Below, piece by piece: positions 16,852 through 25,461 of a stretch of 64,000 nucleotides of DNA (its first letter is position 1; each line of letters opens with the position of its first letter). Source of the DNA: Calditrichia bacterium. Its GTDB lineage: Bacteria > Calditrichota > Calditrichia > RBG-13-44-9 > J075. The stretch is taken from contig JANQQU010000002.1 of the NCBI GenBank assembly GCA_028284905.1, positions 1-64,000 on the forward strand. Direction: 5' to 3'. The position numbers and the translations under genes were made by a program. Under the pieces are notes generated by a model, which did no database searches, was not told the origin of the DNA, and was given only the letters and a program-made list of their open reading frames with translations.

Positions 16852-19716
16852 TCACTTTTTCTCGTCTTCCAAATAAAACAACGACTCCACCGGTCGAAGT
16901 GGGCGGTTCATCCACAATGGCCGTCGTAAACCTCCCGGTCCCGGTGCCGGACGGGTCATCGCCAGCCATTCCCGGTATATTTCCATGGATTTTTCCGTAT
17001 CGACTTCTACGTCGCCATAACGGTCATCAGCATGTGCTTTTTCGATGCGTACCTTCTGATGCCAGCAATGCATACCGCTAATCGGGTCCGGATGTACCGG
17101 GAAAGTGATATTTTGATGCACGCCACCATCGCTCCAGAAGATGCGGCGGGAATCCGGATCTTCACTATCGAATGGCCGCACACCATCTAATACGCGCATT
17201 TTAAACTTGCCGCTATTTTCTTCAATAGCAACGGTATTGGTCGCCCAGCGATTGCCAATTTTATCCTGTGGACGACGCCAGCGACCGAGGTGATGAGAAC
17301 AAGCGACAATGCCCGGTTTAATCCCTTCCGTTACCCAAACTTTGTCGACAAAGTAACCAATATCCGTATTTACCCGAACCAGGTCACCGGTTTTGATGCC
17401 GAGCCGCGCACCATCGCTGGTATGCATCCAGACCGGATTCCGGTTGGATATTTCCGTCAACCATTTGGCGTTGGCGGAACGGGAGTGAATCAACGTGGGC
17501 AATCGGAAAGTCGGCACCAATGGAAAGTCGCCTTTTTCCCGGTCCATATTTTCTTCGTGAATATGACTTTTGATGTATGCCGGAATCTGATACTCCGGCC
17601 AGCCCCAATCGACCAACGTTTGCGAATAAAACTCCTGCTTCCGGGATGGCGTGGGAAATCCGCTGACTGCCTTGCCATCAACCATTACGCCCAATGCTTG
17701 CCCATCGCGGGTAATCAGTCCGGTTTTTTCATCAACTTTCGCGCCTTTCAGGGCGCTTTCCGGAATCGCTTTCAAATGCTTTTCGTATGAAGTTGATTCC
17801 ACTTCAAACGCACCATATTTGCGCATGTATTCCAATGGAGCAAGTCCCTCTTCCGCCGCTTTCTCCGGCAGGTTCGGGGTATGCTCGAAGATAAAGCGGT
17901 AATATTCTTCGATGGAAATCTTCTCACCGTCGCGATACGGGGAAATAAAGTGCTCCCGAATGCCCAGGCTGCCATCAGGATCGATTTGCCAGGAAAGTTC
18001 GATCCAGAACTCATCTTCTTCCCATACCTCGCCAGGATTGGCTTCCCAGGTAAACTCGACATCTTTCCCCTGGCGGCGCAGCGCTTCCCGCAACACCGGC
18101 TGGCGGTAGGCCACCCACATACCGGAATGAGTTTCGTAGCTGAGCAGATCATGACGTTCGCCGGAATGCCCCATCGGTAGAACATAGTCGGCATAATATG
18201 CAGTTTCGTTCCAGGTTGGGGTTAGGGCGATATGCATGCCCACCAGCGATTCATCAGAGAGCGCATCCATCCAGACAAATCCATCCGGGTAGGTCCAAAC
18301 CGGATTGAATACCCGGGAGAAATAAACGTCCATTTTCCCCCTGCCCTCTTTCAGGAAATGCGGTAGTAATTGGCTCAGTTCATAATGCGCCAAGGGATAT
18401 TCCTTCGGGAAATGCAACTCATTCCAGAACTTCTGCGCCGGCGGTTTATCAAAAAATGTCGGCTTGTATTTATTCCAGCCACTGGGCGAAGTACCACCAA
18501 CGGTACCAACGCTACCGGTAAGCACATTGAGGAAATGGAGGCAACGGGACACCGCCCAACCGCCAAGGTTACCGCTACCGGCGCTCCGCCAGTTGTGGGT
18601 GGAAAAACGCTCGCCGGCTTCACCGATTTTCCGGGCGACATTTACGATCATCTCCACATCAATTCCTGCTTCTTTTGCAGCGAATTCTGGGGTGTACTCC
18701 CTATACTCTTCCTGCATTGCGGCGATAAAATTTTCGAAGCTGGCTGTTTTTTTCGGATGCACATTAGCCATATAGGATTCCCAATTCACCCAATTCCGGA
18801 TAAACGCTTCATTGTAGAGGCCTTCATCGAGAATCACCTTGGCCATCGCCAGCAGTACTGCCGCTTCCGTGCCCGGATAAGTCGGCATCCAGTAATTTGC
18901 CATGCTCGCGGTGTTAGAGAGACGCGGATCCATTACGGCCAGCTGGGCGCCATCCATCATCCCTTCGATGATCCGCTGGGCGTGAGGATTAAAATAATGG
19001 CCCGATTCCAGATGCGCGCTGATCAGAAGAATAAAGCGAGCGTTGGCATGGTCCGGGGAAGGGCGATCATAGCCATGCCAAATCGCATAGCCAAAGCGGG
19101 CGCCGGAAGAGCAAATATTGGTGTGGCTGTTATGGCCATCGATTCCCCAGGATTGTAGCACCCGATTGGCGTATCCTTCATGCCCCGGGCGACCAACATG
19201 ATATGCCACTTCATTATTGCGGCCTTCCTGCAATGCTTTCCGGATTTTTGCGGCGATATCTTTTAGCGCTTCATCCCAGCTTACCCGCTCCCATTTTCCC
19301 TCTCCCCGCTTCCCGACGCGCTTTAACGGATAGAGAATACGATCCGGGTCGGTAATCTGGTTAATGGTGGCCGGCCCTTTTGCGCAGTTTCTCCCCCGGC
19401 TGCCGGGGTGATACGGATTGCCTTCGAATTTCCGTACAGACATATCATCCTTATCTACATAGGCGAGCAGGCCGCAGCCCGCTTCGCAATTGAAGCAGCT
19501 GGTCGGCACAATCATATAATTTCGTTTTTCCCGGCGATGCCCGCTGGTCGCCTCGTATTCTGCCCAGTCATCCCACTTTTCCGGCGGTGGATAATCGGTC
19601 AAATTACCTGCTTCATTAAGGCGTGGCAAGGCAGCAGTTTCCTCATGCAGGTTCGGGATCAGGCGCAGTTTTTCTGCAATTTTTTCAATAAAGGTTGGTT
19701 TATGTTTTGTTGCCAT
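16852..19716 (-). CDS. Molybdopterin oxidoreductase catalytic subunit (Psr/Phs/Soe-like)
   Basis: A catalytic subunit of the complex iron-sulfur molybdoenzyme family, 954 residues. The 4Fe-4S ligands are Cys74, Cys77, Cys81 and Cys111 (CFNCEAGC and GRNCAKGP). Cys202 in TNICSSGARFGY stands where the family places the Mo ligand, as in polysulfide/thiosulfate reductases and sulfite dehydrogenase SoeA. The C-terminal dinucleotide-binding domain is present, with LVPTFRLPT and NPVWMHTSDGARLGIKTGD. There is no twin-arginine signal, so the subunit probably faces the cytoplasm as SoeA does. Its partner, just upstream, is an FeS-NrfD fusion, and two SulP anion transporters come next. Sulfur oxyanion chemistry is therefore plausible but not proven; the sequence alone does not decide between reduction and oxidation. 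Shine-Dalgarno GGAGATAG. Confidence 0.9.
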   Translation of the reverse strand: MATKHKPTFIEKIAEKLRLIPNLHEETAALPRLNEAGNLTDYPPPEKWDDWAEYEATSGHRREKRNYMIVPTSCFNCEAGCGLLAYVDKDDMSVRKFEGNPYHPGSRGRNCAKGPATINQITDPDRILYPLKRVGKRGEGKWERVSWDEALKDIAAKIRKALQEGRNNEVAYHVGRPGHEGYANRVLQSWGIDGHNSHTNICSSGARFGYAIWHGYDRPSPDHANARFILLISAHLESGHYFNPHAQRIIEGMMDGAQLAVMDPRLSNTASMANYWMPTYPGTEAAVLLAMAKVILDEGLYNEAFIRNWVNWESYMANVHPKKTASFENFIAAMQEEYREYTPEFAAKEAGIDVEMIVNVARKIGEAGERFSTHNWRSAGSGNLGGWAVSRCLHFLNVLTGSVGTVGGTSPSGWNKYKPTFFDKPPAQKFWNELHFPKEYPLAHYELSQLLPHFLKEGRGKMDVYFSRVFNPVWTYPDGFVWMDALSDESLVGMHIALTPTWNETAYYADYVLPMGHSGERHDLLSYETHSGMWVAYRQPVLREALRRQGKDVEFTWEANPGEVWEEDEFWIELSWQIDPDGSLGIREHFISPYRDGEKISIEEYYRFIFEHTPNLPEKAAEEGLAPLEYMRKYGAFEVESTSYEKHLKAIPESALKGAKVDEKTGLITRDGQALGVMVDGKAVSGFPTPSRKQEFYSQTLVDWGWPEYQIPAYIKSHIHEENMDREKGDFPLVPTFRLPTLIHSRSANAKWLTEISNRNPVWMHTSDGARLGIKTGDLVRVNTDIGYFVDKVWVTEGIKPGIVACSHHLGRWRRPQDKIGNRWATNTVAIEENSGKFKMRVLDGVRPFDSEDPDSRRIFWSDGGVHQNITFPVHPDPISGMHCWHQKVRIEKAHADDRYGDVEVDTEKSMEIYREWLAMTRPAPGPGGLRRPLWMNRPLRPVESLFYLEDEKK

Positions 19717-19747
19717 ATCTATCTCCGAGTATGATCCTTTACTTGAT

Positions 19748-19780
19748 CATTGAAAATTGTTCATTCGACATTGGATATTT
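19748..19780. repeat. Solo copy of the 4HB-element end repeat
   Basis: A 33-base stretch matches the right end of the four-helix-bundle cassette (49172-49204) at 27 of 33 positions, including the final TTGGATATTT. It lies between the NrfD-fusion and molybdoenzyme genes and could be a scar or a free copy of the end. Confidence 0.7.
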
Positions 19781-19810
19781 ATCTTTATAACAATGCGCAT
19801 TTCCTTAAAC

Positions 19811-21454
19811 TTAACTTAAGGGAATCATCTGCGGTGCCTGCACCCAAATGTGCTCGGTAATGTAAATGCCAATCAGCACCAACGCACCGGCGACCGGCAG
19901 CATGGCGCTTCCCAGGGCAAGCAGCAAGACCAGCGGGAGTAAATTCCCCAACAGGATTGCACCGCCCCAAAATGCAGTACGATAGCGTCCGGAAAGGATT
20001 GATTTCACGGTTCGGTGCGCATCTTCAGTCGGATGCGTCGTCGTTAATTCGCTAACAAGAATAAGCAGATTTGCAAGAACAGCGCTGATCAAAGTGATAT
20101 TCAGGAAGGATTGCCAGCCACTGCTAGTAGCAGATGCCATCATAAATATGGACAAAATAGCACTACCCGCCATAATTGAATGAACAAGCATATGCAGTGA
20201 CAGCGTTGGGCTTTGCCAAAAATCGCGGCCTTTTGCCTGTGCGAAAAGAAAAGCAGTGTAAACCGCAGTAATTACCGCAAAAATAGCACCGCCCCATAAT
20301 GCAACGCTTGTTAAAGCTGGCAGACCGGCCCATTTTCCGATGCCCCAAAGCGTTAGCATCGCACCATAAATTGTAATCGCATAACCTCCTTTAGTTAGCC
20401 AGGATTGCCATTGCGGACGCAGCAATACGTACAGAAACCGGCCGGGTTGATCGAGATCTTTAATCAACAAAATACCGGTGAGGGTCAGGAACAGCAGCGC
20501 GCTTCCCCACCCCAGCCAAACGCTGCTTTCCGGCTGAGCGACGCCAAACATTGCCGCCATATAAATCAACAGGAAAGAACCGGCAGCAATAGCTTTCGTC
20601 CAGACATATGCAGACACTTCCCAGCCCCATAATACTCCCTTTGCCGGTGCATCATAAACCCGCCGGGCTTTTGTGCGGAGCAAATCGGTAATCGGGTTGC
20701 CGTTCCCCTGCAAAGCTTCACTATCCGGCAATGCTTTCCCTGGCGTGTGGTCGTCAGAGCCATTATCGCCAGAAAGTTGTTTCACCATGGTAATGGGATC
20801 GGCCTTCGCAATCAGCGATTCTGCATACTTGGCAAAATGCCCGACGCCGCTGGACTGGGCGCTCCACATGTAGTCGCTTTGTTGAGGAGTGGCCGTTGGG
20901 TTCAGAGAAACTTCATCGCCATCAATGTAGAAGAGTTTGGGACGAGTGCCTTTTTCAACTTTCCGGGCAGTCACCTGCTCCGTTGCAATCAGTTGCGCAA
21001 TTTCAGAATTGGGATTGTCCATATCTCCGGAAATGATCGCATGCTCCGGGCAGACATTCACACAAGCCGGCTCCAGGCCAATATCCACCCGGTGCGAACA
21101 ATAATTACACTTGGCAGCGGTATGGGTTTGCGGGTCGATGTACAGTGCATCATATGGGCAAGCCTGCATGCACGCTTTGCAGCCGATACATCGCCGCCCA
21201 TCAAAATCGACAATACCATCATCCCGCACATGCAAGGCTTCCACAGGGCAAATTTCCACACATGGTGCACTTTCACAATGATTACAGCGCATCACGGAAA
21301 AGAGCCTGCGAGTGTGCGGATACTCCCCTTTTTCAATATACTTCACCCAGGTACGGTTCACTCCCACCGGCACATCATGCTCGGACTTACAGGCCACCGT
21401 ACAGGCATGGCACCCGATGCACTTGCGATTATCAATCACAAATCCGAAATTCAT
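19811..21454 (-). CDS. Four-cluster ferredoxin fused to NrfD-type membrane subunit
   Basis: One polypeptide combines the electron-transfer and membrane-anchor subunits of a molybdoenzyme. The N-terminal 190 residues have four cysteine groups like PsrB/DmsB: CIGCHACTVAC, CNHCESAPCVEIC, CIGCKACMQAC and CNYCSHRVD with a distant CVNVC, enough for four 4Fe-4S clusters. After a soluble linker, residues from about 275 to the end contain about eight hydrophobic helices of the NrfD/PsrC type, which exchange electrons with quinones. In most relatives these are separate genes. I chose the second ATG (21454) since GAGG lies six bases before it; a start at 21460 adds two residues. It lies 94 bases ahead of the catalytic subunit gene. 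Confidence 0.9.
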   Translation of the reverse strand: MNFGFVIDNRKCIGCHACTVACKSEHDVPVGVNRTWVKYIEKGEYPHTRRLFSVMRCNHCESAPCVEICPVEALHVRDDGIVDFDGRRCIGCKACMQACPYDALYIDPQTHTAAKCNYCSHRVDIGLEPACVNVCPEHAIISGDMDNPNSEIAQLIATEQVTARKVEKGTRPKLFYIDGDEVSLNPTATPQQSDYMWSAQSSGVGHFAKYAESLIAKADPITMVKQLSGDNGSDDHTPGKALPDSEALQGNGNPITDLLRTKARRVYDAPAKGVLWGWEVSAYVWTKAIAAGSFLLIYMAAMFGVAQPESSVWLGWGSALLFLTLTGILLIKDLDQPGRFLYVLLRPQWQSWLTKGGYAITIYGAMLTLWGIGKWAGLPALTSVALWGGAIFAVITAVYTAFLFAQAKGRDFWQSPTLSLHMLVHSIMAGSAILSIFMMASATSSGWQSFLNITLISAVLANLLILVSELTTTHPTEDAHRTVKSILSGRYRTAFWGGAILLGNLLPLVLLLALGSAMLPVAGALVLIGIYITEHIWVQAPQMIPLS

Positions 21455-21492
21455 AAGCATCCTCGTTTGTTAAATCTTTGATTTTTAAGTGA

Positions 21493-21621
21493 TTAGGCTT
21501 TAGGCCATAGGCCATTAGGTGTTAGGTTAAAAGATATTACTCCTCGTGTATTATATCGGCTTAACCTGTTTGATATTATAGCATTGCCTAACGCCTAATT
21601 ACCTAAAGGCCTAAGGCCTAT
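21493..21621. repeat. TAGGCCTTAGG inverted repeat, MITE-like
   Basis: Two arms of about 38 bases (21493-21530 and 21584-21621), made of iterated TAGGCC/TTAGG words, face each other around a 53-base centre. The right arm supplies the last codons and the TAG stop of the SulP gene ending at 21611. It fills the spacer between that gene and the FeS-NrfD start. Confidence 0.85.
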
Positions 21622-23308
21622 CTTTATCATTCATGTCTTCACGTTCATCCAGAAAGGATTTTACTGCTGCTTTTTTGCTAAAGAAAAAGTGGTCTCTCCC
21701 TAGTTTCTCATAGAGCCCGGCCCGTGCCATAACATCCCGCACGGGACCTTTTACATTTGTCAGGTAAAACTCGATATCCTGTGAATGAAGCTCATCAATA
21801 ATCTCATGCAATGCCAATGCTGCGGTCGCATCTATTTCATTAATACTGGTTGCGTCCAGAATAAACGCTTTTACCGGTGTGTCTCTTCTGGCAATGCTCG
21901 CCTGAATTTTATCTTTTAAATATGAAACATTGGCATAATAAAGGGATGCATCCATGCGGAAAATAATCAGTCCTTCGATCTCCTCTGCATTCGGGGCACG
22001 TTTGGGATTGCGAAGCACATTGGTCCCCGGTATCTGCCCCAACAGGGCAATATGCGGGCGGCTGATTCGCTGAATTATTAGCACCAACGAAGCGACAGCG
22101 CTAAGAATAATGCCGTAGAAAGCACCAAATAGCGACGTAATTACAAAAGCAAAAACCAACACCATAAAATCCTGACGCCGGATATAGTAGAGACGTTGTG
22201 CTTCGCGAATATCGATCAATCCAATAACCGCTACAATAACGATTGCTGCCAGCACAGCCTTGGGCATATAGTAAAACAATGGTGTAAACAGCAGCAACGT
22301 CAGTCCGATTACCAGGGCGTTAAAGATTGAAGATAACGCGCTTTTCGCACCTGCTTCGGCATTTATCGCCGTGCGGGAAAAACTACCGGCAATGGGATAT
22401 CCGCTAAAGATACCCGCTGCGCTATTGGCAACGCCTAGCGCCATCAATTCCTGATTTGCATTGATGGTATATCCTTCCTTCGCCGCAATTTTTTTCGCAA
22501 CAGCAATCGCCTCCATAAAACTGATCAATGCGATTGTCGCTGCCAGCGGAATCATCTCCAGAATCGTTGACCATTCCAGGGTAGGTATTGCCGGTTTCGG
22601 AAATCCGTCCGGTACTGCCCCGACGATTGCCAGGCCGGTTTTATCCAATCCACTCATCCAGACAAACAAAGTACTGAGAATAATTGCAATCATTGCCCCC
22701 GGCCAGGCGGGCCGCCATTTTTTTAACGCTAGCAGTAACAGCAAGCAACCTAGACCAATTTCCAGACTCACCCAATGCACTTCATGGAGATGATTGCTTA
22801 TTCGCCAGAGCACTTTAAAAATCTGCTGACTTCCCGCATATTCGATCCCCAGTATATGCTTTACCTGGCTAAAAGCGATGATCAGGGCTGCGGCAGAGGT
22901 AAAACCACTAATCAGCGGCTGCGAAAGAAAGTTGACCAAAAAGCCGAGCCGAAACATCCCCATCAGGAACTGCAAAAGACCAACCATTACCGCCAGCAGC
23001 ATTGCCAGCGCAATGTATTCCTCGCTTCCTTGCCGAGCCATTACACTGACTCCAACAGCCACCAGTAGAGAATCCATCGCCACCGGGCCAACGGAAAGCT
23101 GCCGGGAAGTGCCCATTAACGGATAGACGATCAGTGGAATCAATGCGGCATAAAGGCCCATAATCGGCGGTAAACCAGCCAATAAAGCATAGGCCATTCC
23201 CTGTGGGATCAGCATGGTGCCGACAGTTAAACCGGCTATCGCATCATTTTTTATATATCGCCACTCGTACTGGGGAAGCCAGTGAAGAATGGGAAAAAGT
23301 TTTTTCAT
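21611..23308 (-). CDS. SulP family inorganic anion transporter with STAS domain
   Basis: A membrane transporter of the SLC26/SulP family, 565 residues. About 10-12 hydrophobic segments start with PQGMAYALLAGLPPIMGLYA, the SulP signature, and include SFSRTAINAEAGAKS. The cytoplasmic STAS domain (about 430-550) contains AFILDATSINEIDATAALAL. Members move sulfate, bicarbonate or similar anions. It is a tandem paralogue of the next gene (both 565 residues) and lies upstream of the molybdoenzyme subunits on the same strand. The final residues and stop lie inside a repeat, so the original C-terminus may have been changed. The substrate is undetermined. Confidence 0.92.
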   Translation of the reverse strand: MKKLFPILHWLPQYEWRYIKNDAIAGLTVGTMLIPQGMAYALLAGLPPIMGLYAALIPLIVYPLMGTSRQLSVGPVAMDSLLVAVGVSVMARQGSEEYIALAMLLAVMVGLLQFLMGMFRLGFLVNFLSQPLISGFTSAAALIIAFSQVKHILGIEYAGSQQIFKVLWRISNHLHEVHWVSLEIGLGCLLLLLALKKWRPAWPGAMIAIILSTLFVWMSGLDKTGLAIVGAVPDGFPKPAIPTLEWSTILEMIPLAATIALISFMEAIAVAKKIAAKEGYTINANQELMALGVANSAAGIFSGYPIAGSFSRTAINAEAGAKSALSSIFNALVIGLTLLLFTPLFYYMPKAVLAAIVIVAVIGLIDIREAQRLYYIRRQDFMVLVFAFVITSLFGAFYGIILSAVASLVLIIQRISRPHIALLGQIPGTNVLRNPKRAPNAEEIEGLIIFRMDASLYYANVSYLKDKIQASIARRDTPVKAFILDATSINEIDATAALALHEIIDELHSQDIEFYLTNVKGPVRDVMARAGLYEKLGRDHFFFSKKAAVKSFLDEREDMNDKDRP

Positions 23309-23368
23309 CCAGGGCAGGCAGAAAAGTACTTCTGCGATTTAACAAAAGACTACTAAGGCACAAATTAT

Positions 23369-25066
23369 CTAGCCAATAAATTGGATCTCGTTTTCGATAT
23401 CGCTTTTTTCGCCGTTAATATGCATTACCGCATCATGAATACTGAAGAAGAAATGGTCTTCGCCGAGCACTTTATATAATCCTGAGCGGCGAAGCACATC
23501 CCGCACCGGTCCTTTGACATTGGCAAGATAAAACCCGATACCGCGTTCGGTGAGGTCGCGGACGATGCTGTGGAGCATTGCATCCGCTGATGCATCAATA
23601 TCATTAATACTGCTGGCATCGAGGACAATCGCCCGCAAATTTTCTCTCCCCGCTAAAGCATCGATTTGTGTCTTCAGAAATGCGCAATTGGCGAAGTATA
23701 ATGCCGCGTCTATGCGGATAATCGCTATTCCGTCTGGCGATTTTGCTTCCAGGTATCTTTCCAGATTCCGATAAATATCGCTGCCAGGAATTTTTCCCAG
23801 TATCGCCGTGTGGGGGCGGGTCGTACGCCGGATAACCAAAATGAGTGATGCTACGACACTGACCAGAATCCCTTCTTCAATTCCCAATAGCAGCGTGGCA
23901 AAAAATGCTAATAACAACAGGTAAAAGTCGGCTTTTTTTATCGCATATAAATGGCGGGCTTCCTGAATATCAACCAGGCCAAAAACTGCGACCATTATTA
24001 TTGCAGCCAGGGATGCTGTTGGTAAATAGTAGAATAGTGGGGTCAAAAAAAGCAAGGTAATCGCAACCATAATGGCGGAAATAATTGACGCCAGGCCACT
24101 TTTAGCGCCGGCCTGATCATTAACAGCGCTGCGGGAAAAACCACCAGTCACCGGATATGATGAGAAAAATCCACCGGCAATATTCGCCAGACCCAGGCCG
24201 ACCAACTCCTGGTTAGCATCTATAGCGTAACGATGTTTCGCAGCAAAGTTTTTAGCGACCGCAATCGATTCCATAAATCCGACCAGTGCGATCGTTAAAG
24301 CGACCGGCAATAAATCTGTCAGTTGCGCCGTATTAAATTGCGGCAGCGATAGCGCAGGTAATCCTTCCGGCACCGCGCCAACCACTTTCACGCCTGCTTC
24401 GGTCAGGCTCAATCCCCAGGCAGCAAGGGCACCGATCACTACAACCATCAGTGCACCGGGAAAAACCGGTCGCCAGCGCTTCAATACGATCAACAAAACG
24501 ATACTAACGAGGCCAATGCTCAAGGTAAGCGGATTTATGTCGGATATTTGAGAAATGGCGTGCCAGATGGTTTCATGAATATGATGACTGCGTGGAATAG
24601 AAATCCCTAAAAGATGTTTCAATTGGCTAAATCCGATAATCAATGCAGCTGCAGACGTAAATCCGCTGATCACCGGGTGCGAGAGAAAATTGACCAGAAA
24701 TCCCATTCGCCCAATGCCCATCAGCAGTTGGATGATGCCAACCATCAACGCCAGTAAAATAGCCAGCTGAACAAACTGCTCGCTCCCCGGCGTTGCAAAA
24801 TTGCCGATACCGGATGCAACAAGCAAAGAGACCATCGCTACCGGACCGACCGCCAACTGACGGGAAGTACCAAATAAGGCATAAACAAATAAAGGAAGCA
24901 CCGATGCGTAGAGGCCGATTATCGGCGGCAAGCCTGCTAACAAGGCATAAGCCATTCCCTGCGGAATGAGCATTACTGCAACAGTCAGCCCCGCGCTGAT
25001 GTCCCCTTTTAAATCGGCGTTGCGATAATTAACTGACCATTCCAGGAAAGGGAAGTATTTTCTCAT
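23369..25066 (-). CDS. SulP family inorganic anion transporter, tandem paralogue
   Basis: A second SulP protein of 565 residues with the same plan: PQGMAYALLAGLPPIIGLYA near the start, GFSRSAVNDQAGAKS in the middle and a STAS domain with AIVLDASSINDIDASADAML. It is clearly similar to its neighbour along the whole length but well diverged, so the duplication is not recent. The gap to the downstream copy is 60 bases, which suggests co-transcription. No strong Shine-Dalgarno precedes the ATG. Its function would again be anion uptake or export; pairing with the molybdoenzyme points to sulfate or sulfite as candidates only. Confidence 0.92.
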   Translation of the reverse strand: MRKYFPFLEWSVNYRNADLKGDISAGLTVAVMLIPQGMAYALLAGLPPIIGLYASVLPLFVYALFGTSRQLAVGPVAMVSLLVASGIGNFATPGSEQFVQLAILLALMVGIIQLLMGIGRMGFLVNFLSHPVISGFTSAAALIIGFSQLKHLLGISIPRSHHIHETIWHAISQISDINPLTLSIGLVSIVLLIVLKRWRPVFPGALMVVVIGALAAWGLSLTEAGVKVVGAVPEGLPALSLPQFNTAQLTDLLPVALTIALVGFMESIAVAKNFAAKHRYAIDANQELVGLGLANIAGGFFSSYPVTGGFSRSAVNDQAGAKSGLASIISAIMVAITLLFLTPLFYYLPTASLAAIIMVAVFGLVDIQEARHLYAIKKADFYLLLLAFFATLLLGIEEGILVSVVASLILVIRRTTRPHTAILGKIPGSDIYRNLERYLEAKSPDGIAIIRIDAALYFANCAFLKTQIDALAGRENLRAIVLDASSINDIDASADAMLHSIVRDLTERGIGFYLANVKGPVRDVLRRSGLYKVLGEDHFFFSIHDAVMHINGEKSDIENEIQFIG

Positions 25067-25233
25067 CAGGAAAATCTTTGCTCTTTTTTCAAATTCAGCA
25101 AAGTTTAATTACAGCTTTATTTTTTAATAAACAATTATTTATTGAAATAGAGAATTAAACTTAGAAAGATTATATAACTAAAAAAGCATACAGTAATAAA
25201 TCAAGCAGTTTTTTATTCTGTTTAATCTTACAC

Positions 25234-25461
25234 TTAGATATTTTCCAACTTCTCTGTTATTTCTGCCAATGTCGGAAAGCGGCGTTCCTGCTTCTTGGAA
25301 AAAACCAACTGCTCATTTGCGACAACTTCAAATGCGCCTCCGGACGATTCGATCAGCGTTACTGTAATACCAAATTTTTCTTTTAATTGCTCCGCCAGAC
25401 CGGCGGCTTTCGGGTAATAGTTTCACATTACGCAATATGCAACGGACACTTCTAAAGCCAT
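25234..25461 (-). CDS. SelW-like (Rdx family) selenoprotein with in-frame TGA
   Basis: A 75-residue reading frame with one internal TGA at codon 13 (25423-25425). Read with selenocysteine at TGA, the start is MALEVSVAYCVMUNYYPKAA, giving the CxxU redox motif (Cys10, Sec13) that defines SelW/SelT/SelH proteins. The rest fits the family too: LAEQLKEKFG, SSGGAFEVVANEQLVFSKK, then RRFPTLAEITEKL. The length is normal. A strong Shine-Dalgarno (GGAGGTG, complement of 25469-25475) stands seven bases before the ATG. A hairpin with a GGUCU loop follows the TGA at a SECIS-like distance. Rdx proteins are thioredoxin-fold redox proteins of poorly defined role. The alternative is a sequencing error or a pseudogene, but intact coding on both sides argues against it. 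Confidence 0.85.
25392..25406 (-). promoter_or_regulatory. SECIS-like hairpin with GGUCU loop
   Basis: On the transcript, CCGCC and GGCGG pair around the loop GGUCU, beginning 16 bases after the UGA. The bacterial SECIS of E. coli fdhF, recognised by SelB, has its apical loop around AGGUCU at a similar distance. The stem here is short (5 bp), with no clear lower stem. Confidence 0.7.

Noticed and set aside
18370-19158. 262-residue plus-strand frame
   Set aside because: It is antisense to the molybdoenzyme gene, whose conserved cysteines and family motifs make the minus-strand reading certain.
25423-25425. TGA in the SelW-like gene as a simple nonsense mutation
   Set aside because: The TGA falls exactly at the Sec position of the CxxU motif, the frame is intact on both sides, and a GGUCU-loop hairpin follows; a random stop would not be expected there.
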